A stretch of DNA of 64,000 bases from Phytophthora hibernalis (Eukaryota; Oomycota; Peronosporomycetes; Peronosporales; Peronosporaceae). The DNA lies in assembly GCA_012656075.1 (NCBI GenBank), contig JAAKBF010000124.1, positions 186,001 to 250,000 of the forward strand, given 5' to 3'. Each line of letters opens with the position of its first letter. The stretch's first letter is position 1. This document shows, in pieces, positions 63,770 to 64,000 of the stretch. The notes beneath the pieces are model-generated. The model had not been told where the DNA came from, searched no databases, and saw only the letters and a program-made list of their open reading frames with translations. A program made the position numbers and the translations under genes.

Positions 63770-64000
63770 CTTCCCTCGAGGCGGCAGATTCTCGAATGGG
63801 AGAGAAGGGAGGGAGAATTTCTGGCGTACTTAAGCGGAAATGAAGGCGTGTCACATAGACTTCCAATGATGAGACGCCACGTCGCGCTGGTCCGAACTAA
63901 TCCTTGAGGTAAAAATCTGTTCTATTGCTTTTATCAATATAGTTTGAACGTTGGCGGCCGAAACGCCTAATATCGAAAAGACGTGGCTCTCGCTCTAAGG
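63770..64000. other. CRN upstream region
   Basis: No further gene. It contains aatatagtttgaacg at 63938-63952, a 15-base match to 48111-48125 in the capsid upstream region (see findings). Confidence 0.4.

Noticed and set aside
63936..63955. Matching 15-mer as a viral terminal repeat
   Set aside because: The partner at 48111 is inside the virus, not at an end, and the match does not extend beyond 15 bases.

Overview
The window reads as a repeat-rich accessory region of an oomycete genome, most like Phytophthora or a relative. The basis is a Crinkler-type (CRN) effector gene with an N-terminal LQLFLAK motif at the right end, a small PX-domain gene, and a dense pile of oomycete-style mobile elements: Copia, Ty3/Gypsy, DIRS, MULE/ZSWIM, hAT, Tc1/mariner and pogo. 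No rRNA, tRNA or CRISPR array was recognised. No ordinary housekeeping gene is visible.

Layout. About 1-46 kb is a graveyard of nested, frameshifted elements: MULE transposase with SWIM finger (2.2-4.1 kb, minus); Tc1/mariner-like (5.9-6.9 kb, minus); a Copia 5' LTR and gag broken by a Gypsy-like LTR and gag (7.9-10.7 kb, plus); Gypsy integrase end (10.7-11.5 kb, minus); a MULE/ZSWIM transposase split into two opposed halves (11.7-12.6 kb minus and 14.95-16.0 kb plus) around a Copia fragment, the second half followed by a Ulp1-like peptidase; two more MULE relics (21.5-24.8 kb); hAT (25.6-27.5 kb); a 3-kb G/T-skewed low-complexity tract holding a MITE (27.5-30.7 kb); a gag-like coiled-coil relic (31.5-32.7 kb); pogo, two Copia fragments and the PX gene (33.3-39.5 kb); and a DIRS element (41.1-44.2 kb).

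From about 46.1 to 62.4 kb lies the standout feature: a ~16-kb Polinton/Maverick-like integrated virus. It encodes a candidate double-jelly-roll major capsid protein, a penton-type minor capsid protein, a packaging ATPase, a truncated adenain-type protease, a basic core or minor-capsid candidate, a 688-residue fibre with an S74 self-cleaving chaperone, a small protein with a dual-acylation N terminus, a chromodomain integrase, and a protein-primed family B DNA polymerase with an embedded HNH-like cysteine cluster. A TATA-like box lies a few bases upstream of most of its start codons. Virion genes on the left are mostly open, while the polymerase, the integrase and a long unknown gene on the right carry repeated single-base frame breaks, mostly in homopolymer runs. 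A broken CRN gene with a PD-(D/E)XK-like nuclease domain ends about 70 bp beyond the last viral gene.

How the parts fit. The capsid, penton, ATPase, protease and fibre genes form a virion module. The polymerase and integrase form a replication and integration module that appears disabled in this copy, unless the breaks are sequencing errors. Terminal inverted repeats of the virus were not found by eye, so its exact borders are open.
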